NCBI GenBank assembly: GCA_964490845.1
Contig: CAZBED010000004.1
Span: 62,001-126,000 of the forward strand
Direction: 5' to 3'
Source: JADJSS01 sp964490845
GTDB taxonomy: Bacteria > Bacteroidota > Bacteroidia > Chitinophagales > JADIYW01
DNA length: 64,000 nucleotides
Below, piece after piece: positions 60,647-64,000 of the stretch (its first letter is position 1; each line of letters starts with the position of its first letter). A program made the position numbers and the translations under genes. The notes beneath the pieces are model-generated. The model was not told the origin of the DNA, searched no databases, and saw nothing but the letters and a program-made list of their open reading frames with translations.

Positions 60647-61399
60647 TTATATTCTAACGATAATTCCCTGTTCTTTTAAATATTTTTTTAAATCCGGAAT
60701 CTTAATTTCACTAAAATGGAATACACTTGCTGCTAAAGCTGCATCCGCATCAGCAATTTTAAAGACATCGGCAAAATGCTGTTTATTACCGGCACCGCCG
60801 CTGGCGATAACCGGAATCATCAGGTTGTCTGAACACCACCCGATAATATCCAGTGCAAATCCATTTTTTGTGCCATCATGATTCATGGAAGTCAGCAGAA
60901 TTTCTCCTCCTCCACGCTCCTGAATTTCTTTTGTCCATTTTTTGGTGTACAATGGCGTAGATGTTCTTCCTCCGTGAGTATATACTTTCCAATCATCTTC
61001 GAGTTTGGTATCAACTGCAACCACCACACATTGAGAACCGAATTGAGCGGCCAATTCATCAATAAGTTCAGGACGTTTGACGGCAGATGAATTGATAGAA
61101 ACCTTATCAGCGCCGGCACTCAGCAAGTCATCTACATCTTCCACGGAGGCAATACCACCACCTACCGTAAAAGGTATATTAATGGCTGCCGCTACTTTCT
61201 CCACCAACTCTACCAGGGTCTTTCGCTTCTCCACTGTGGCTGTAATATCCAGAAAAACCAACTCATCCGCCCCCTGTTCCACATATGCTTGCGCCAATTC
61301 GACCGGATCGCCTGCATGAATCAGGTTCACAAAATTGACACCTTTAACGGTTTGACCGTCTTTAATATCTAAACAAGGTATGATTCGTCTGGTAAGCAT
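60647..61399 (-). CDS. hisF: Imidazole glycerol phosphate synthase cyclase subunit
   Basis: This 250-residue TIM barrel uses ammonia from its partner HisH to make imidazole glycerol phosphate and AICAR from PRFAR. The catalytic Asp11 lies in RIIPCLDIKDGQTVKGVNF and the second catalytic Asp in VVVAVDTKLED. Phosphate sites are VGGGIASVEDVDDLLSAGAD and VIASGGAGNKQHF. Length and motif order are normal. It sits between hisA (12-bp gap) and hisIE (9-bp gap). hisH is not in view, so the glutaminase must be encoded elsewhere. Confidence 0.97.
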   Translation of the reverse strand: MLTRRIIPCLDIKDGQTVKGVNFVNLIHAGDPVELAQAYVEQGADELVFLDITATVEKRKTLVELVEKVAAAINIPFTVGGGIASVEDVDDLLSAGADKVSINSSAVKRPELIDELAAQFGSQCVVVAVDTKLEDDWKVYTHGGRTSTPLYTKKWTKEIQERGGGEILLTSMNHDGTKNGFALDIIGWCSDNLMIPVIASGGAGNKQHFADVFKIADADAALAASVFHFSEIKIPDLKKYLKEQGIIVRI

Positions 61400-61411
61400 A
61401 TTCCGTTTTTA

Positions 61412-62125
61412 TTATAAACATTTTAATTCTGCCAGTGAAATCCTTCCTTCATAAAATGCCTTTCCAACAATAGCAGCGTAGCAGCCAATTTCCTTCAAAC
61501 GGGTTAAATCATCTAACCCTGAAACGCCGCCGGAGGCAATCAGATTCAACCCTTCATACGCCTCAATAATTTCCTGATATAATTCAATTGATGGCCCTTG
61601 CAGCATACCATCTTTGGAAACATCGGTACACAATACATAATCTATCCCTTCTTCAAAATAGAAATCCAGATACGAGAAAATATCTTTTGTACTGCTCTCC
61701 TGCCAGCCGTGAATAGCGATTTTATCCTTGATAACATCCGCACCCAGTATCAGCTTTTCTTCGCCGAATTCCCAAATCCAGTCAACAAATTCTTTCGGAT
61801 TTTTTACCGCAAGGCTGCCCACTGTTATCTGGTTAGCGCCTGCATCAAATGCTTTCTGAGCGGCAGTTTTTGTCTTTATCCCACCTGAAAAATCAATTTT
61901 CAAGCTTGTTTTGGAAGCTATGGATTCCAATACTTTCCAGTTGACCACCTCGCCTTTTTTAGCGCCATCCAAATCCACCAGATGCAGATGACTGATTCCG
62001 TTCGTTTCAAATTCTTTGGCTACTTCAAGTGGATTCTCGTTATAGATTTTTTTAGTGTCATAATTGCCTTTCGTCAATCGAACACACTTACCGTCTATAA
62101 TATCTATTGCAGGAATAATCAGCAT
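61412..62125 (-). CDS. hisA: ProFAR isomerase
   Basis: This 237-residue TIM barrel performs the Amadori rearrangement of ProFAR to PRFAR, the substrate of HisF. Catalytic Asp8 lies in IIPAIDIIDGKCVRLTKGNY and the second acid in VLCTDVSKDGMLQGPS. The phosphate-binding turns are KIDFSGGIKTKTAAQKAFDAGA and IASGGVSGLDDLTRL. It is the first gene of the hisA-hisF-hisIE group. Only 15 bp separate its start from the T-run of a terminator-like hairpin, so its promoter is unclear and read-through or attenuation may be involved. Confidence 0.95.
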   Translation of the reverse strand: MLIIPAIDIIDGKCVRLTKGNYDTKKIYNENPLEVAKEFETNGISHLHLVDLDGAKKGEVVNWKVLESIASKTSLKIDFSGGIKTKTAAQKAFDAGANQITVGSLAVKNPKEFVDWIWEFGEEKLILGADVIKDKIAIHGWQESSTKDIFSYLDFYFEEGIDYVLCTDVSKDGMLQGPSIELYQEIIEAYEGLNLIASGGVSGLDDLTRLKEIGCYAAIVGKAFYEGRISLAELKCL

Positions 62126-62140
62126 GATTGTTATTGGTAT

Positions 62141-62167
62141 AAAAAAGTCCGACTATAAGCCGGACTT
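62141..62167 (-). terminator. Terminator-like hairpin between type IX cargo gene and hisA
   Basis: On the minus strand AAGTCCG-N9-CGGACTT is followed by six T. It lies 21 bp after the cargo gene and 15 bp before the hisA start. It could be a plain terminator or an attenuator for the his genes. No histidine-rich leader frame was found. Confidence 0.75.
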
Positions 62168-62188
62168 GTAAAATAGAAAAAATATTTT

Positions 62189-64000
62189 TTATTGCACGAT
62201 AATATTTTGAGTTGCCATTCCTTCTTCTCCGATAATGCTGATAAAATACATCCCCTTTTCCAATCCAGTCACATTAATCAGTTTCGTATTCTGACCAACT
62301 CTTACTTTCATCGCATCATTAATCAATACCTGTCCACTCACATTAAACATCTTAAGCTGATAGTCTTTGGTTTTATCTGAACTTATTTTCACTTCAAAAA
62401 TCCCATTATTCGGATTGGGTACAATCGAAAATATAACATCTAATTGATTCAGCTTAACCGCTGTCAGAGACGCATTGAAATTGTTCGATATGGTGGAAGT
62501 ACAAGTACTGTTTATCACTTTTACTGTATATACGCCATCTGTTGTAATTTTTAAAAATGGGAAATTAGTGGTGCTTTGTAATATCCCGCCTTTATACCAT
62601 TCATAAGTTGCGCCTGCAAATATGGTGCTGCTGTAAAGGGTGTCGTTACTTTGTGTAATAGTTGGCGTTGCCGGTGTTGAATTAACAGTAACTGTTGCAA
62701 TGGCTGTCTTGCTGCATGAATTTGCCGTTCCTGTTACAGTATAAGTTGTGGTGGAGTTTAACACAGGTGTTGTCGCGGGATTGCCGCTTAATCCACCTGT
62801 CCAGGTATAAGTTGAAGCGCCGCCGGCCGTCAAAGTGGCGGTTTTGCCGGAGCATATAGCAGGTGAATTTACGGTGACATTCGGCAAAGCGTTAACAGTA
62901 ACCGTTGCTATGGCTGTTCCGCTGCATGAACCGCTATTTCCTGTCACCGTATAAGTTGTGGTGGTGTTTAACACAGGGGTTGTCGCCGGATTTCCACTTA
63001 ATCCACCTGTCCAGGTATAGGTTGCAGCACCGTTGGCAGTTAAAATGGCTGTAGAACCTGTGCATATTGCCGGTGAGTTTACCGTTACTGATAGAGCAGA
63101 ACTGACTGCAACAGTGGCGACAGCCGTTTTACTACAGCTACCCGATGTACCTGTTACAGTATAAGTGGTGGTGGATGTCAGGGCGGGTGTAGTCGCAGGG
63201 TTGCCGCTCAGTCCGCCTGTCCATGTATAGGATGTAGCACCACTTGCCGTTAATATGGCTGTTTGGCCGGAACATATTGAAGGTGAATTCACCGTAACAT
63301 TCGGCAATGGCGTAACCGTAACCGTAGCAACTGCAGTTTTACTGCAACCACTTGCTGTACCTGTAACAGTATATGTTGTAGTCGCACTTAATGCAGGTGT
63401 TGTCGCCGGATTACCACTTAAACCTCCTGTCCATGTATAGGTTGTGGCTCCAGCGGCTGTTAACGTTGCCGTTTTACCGGAACAGATGGTCGGCGAATTC
63501 ACTGTTACGTTTGGCAATGGTGTAACTGTCACCGTAGCAACCGCAGTTCTGCTGCAGCCACTGGTAGCACCGGTAACAGTATAAGTTGTAGTTGATGTTA
63601 GCACCGGTGTCGTCACAGGGTTACCTGATAATCCGCCTGTCCAGGTATAAGTTGTTGCACCTCCGGCAGTCAGAGTGGCGGCAGTACCAGAACAAATAGA
63701 TGGAGAGTTTACTGTTACCGTTGGAAATGCATTTACCCGGATTGATTTGGTATAAGGCGCACTCGCATTTCCGGATTTGTATGCAACCAGGCTAACAGTA
63801 AATGTTCCTGATGTATTAAATACAGGCGATACGGTGGTATTCGAATTCGATGTGGAAGGTGTACCACCGTTTATTGTCCAGCGAACAGAATCCGGTGAGC
63901 CGCTGGATGCAGTAGAGGTATTAGTAAATGTGAGACTTCCGCCGACACAAACAGCTGTGTCACTTGTAGTAAAAGAAGCAGTAGCGGTTGGTGTGGAAGT
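62189..64000 (-). CDS. Repeat-rich type IX secretion cargo, 5' end outside window
   Basis: 604 codons are open to the window edge. A PKD-like domain (VCVGGSLTFTNTS ... VRWTINGGTPS) leads into five near-identical Ig-like units of exactly 70 residues, each with SICSG...TLTAGGATTYTWTGGLSGNP and TTTYTVTG. A variant Ig domain (TITQSNDTLYSSTIFAGATY) follows, then a C-terminal type IX sorting domain (FSIVPNPNNGIFEVKISSDK ... GMYFISIIGEEG). Each repeat has a Cys pair (SICSG and GCSKT-type) that could form a disulfide. The protein is probably a long cell-surface or secreted adhesin- or gliding-type filament. Function and full length cannot be judged from this part. Confidence 0.9.
   Translation of the reverse strand, partial: TSTPTATASFTTSDTAVCVGGSLTFTNTSTASSGSPDSVRWTINGGTPSTSNSNTTVSPVFNTSGTFTVSLVAYKSGNASAPYTKSIRVNAFPTVTVNSPSICSGTAATLTAGGATTYTWTGGLSGNPVTTPVLTSTTTYTVTGATSGCSRTAVATVTVTPLPNVTVNSPTICSGKTATLTAAGATTYTWTGGLSGNPATTPALSATTTYTVTGTASGCSKTAVATVTVTPLPNVTVNSPSICSGQTAILTASGATSYTWTGGLSGNPATTPALTSTTTYTVTGTSGSCSKTAVATVAVSSALSVTVNSPAICTGSTAILTANGAATYTWTGGLSGNPATTPVLNTTTTYTVTGNSGSCSGTAIATVTVNALPNVTVNSPAICSGKTATLTAGGASTYTWTGGLSGNPATTPVLNSTTTYTVTGTANSCSKTAIATVTVNSTPATPTITQSNDTLYSSTIFAGATYEWYKGGILQSTTNFPFLKITTDGVYTVKVINSTCTSTISNNFNASLTAVKLNQLDVIFSIVPNPNNGIFEVKISSDKTKDYQLKMFNVSGQVLINDAMKVRVGQNTKLINVTGLEKGMYFISIIGEEGMATQNIIVQ
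62669..63718 (-). repeat. Five tandem in-frame 210-bp repeats
   Basis: The five units each begin at a VTVNSP codon block and are exactly 210 bp, with no insertions or deletions. Protein identity between units is high (roughly 75-90%). They encode Ig-like domains of the type IX cargo protein. Confidence 0.95.

Noticed and set aside
62126..62188. A histidine-rich leader peptide before hisA
   Set aside because: No reading frame with clustered His codons was found on the minus strand; only the hairpin is supported.
62669..63718. Regular repeats that might suggest a CRISPR array
   Set aside because: Repeat period is 210 bp with no short conserved repeat/spacer pattern, and all units are in frame in one protein.

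Overview
This window is a stretch of chromosome from a member of the Bacteroidota, at roughly 40% G+C. The assignment rests on several independent signs. Two proteins carry the C-terminal sorting domain of the type IX secretion system, and the C-terminal piece of a frameshifted gene carries a third. There is a lipoprotein version of a BamA/TamA barrel protein (TamL), a bacillithiol deacetylase and 7TM-DISM sensor kinases. Start codons lack obvious Shine-Dalgarno sequences, and many are preceded at short distance by the TAnnTTTG -7 promoter element of this phylum. No phage, integrase, transposase, CRISPR array or rRNA operon was seen. The region looks like stable chromosome.

Layout. 1-3.7 kb (minus): two overlapping 7TM-DISM sensor kinases, the second lacking its phospho-acceptor histidine, and an MmcQ/YjbR protein. 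3.7-7.7 kb: isocitrate dehydrogenase kinase/phosphatase (aceK), a lipoprotein and an SGNH hydrolase in an AT-rich pocket. 7.7-14 kb: a thioredoxin-fold protein, two glycosyltransferase-like genes, bshB1, a beta-propeller protein, a glutathione peroxidase and a DUF4294 protein. 14.2-20.3 kb: a two-component pair, a lipoprotein and a TonB-dependent receptor. 20.4-28.4 kb: housekeeping genes (queD, yajC-coaE-trxB), an aldehyde dehydrogenase, enoyl-CoA hydratase and rlpA. 28.4-36 kb: a frameshifted secreted esterase, a GMC oxidoreductase, a short methylmalonyl-CoA mutase-like protein and a giant PD40/coiled-coil/OmpA protein. 36-44.6 kb: envelope genes including tamL. 44.7-50.8 kb: tRNA-Cys, folB, acyl-CoA dehydrogenase, an LVIVD propeller and dnaB, the last preceded by a phased array of DnaA-box-like sites. 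50.9-55.1 kb (minus): the phenylalanine/tyrosine operon pheA - aminotransferase - tyrA - DAHP synthase/chorismate mutase. 55.2-60 kb: lipase, rRNA methyltransferase, enoyl-CoA hydratase, ndh and a 52-residue Pmp3 protein. 60-62.1 kb (minus): hisA-hisF-hisIE. 62.2-64 kb: the 3' part of a repeat-rich type IX cargo gene.

The most striking find is a complete transcription attenuator in front of pheA. A 14-residue leader peptide, eight of whose residues are Phe, Tyr or Trp, is followed by mutually exclusive antiterminator and terminator hairpins placed just before the pheA start. It gives a simple ribosome-stalling mechanism by which aromatic amino acid supply could control the whole operon. Other items worth a second look are the DnaA-box-like array before dnaB, the two divergent genes whose start codons are 3 bp apart (37.84 kb), the pseudo-histidine kinase, aceK in a Bacteroidota genome, and the in-frame repeats of two envelope or secreted proteins.

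Gene packing is tight. Four convergent gene pairs end within 0-5 bp of each other, and several promoters lie so close to the start codon that the mRNA leaders must be very short.
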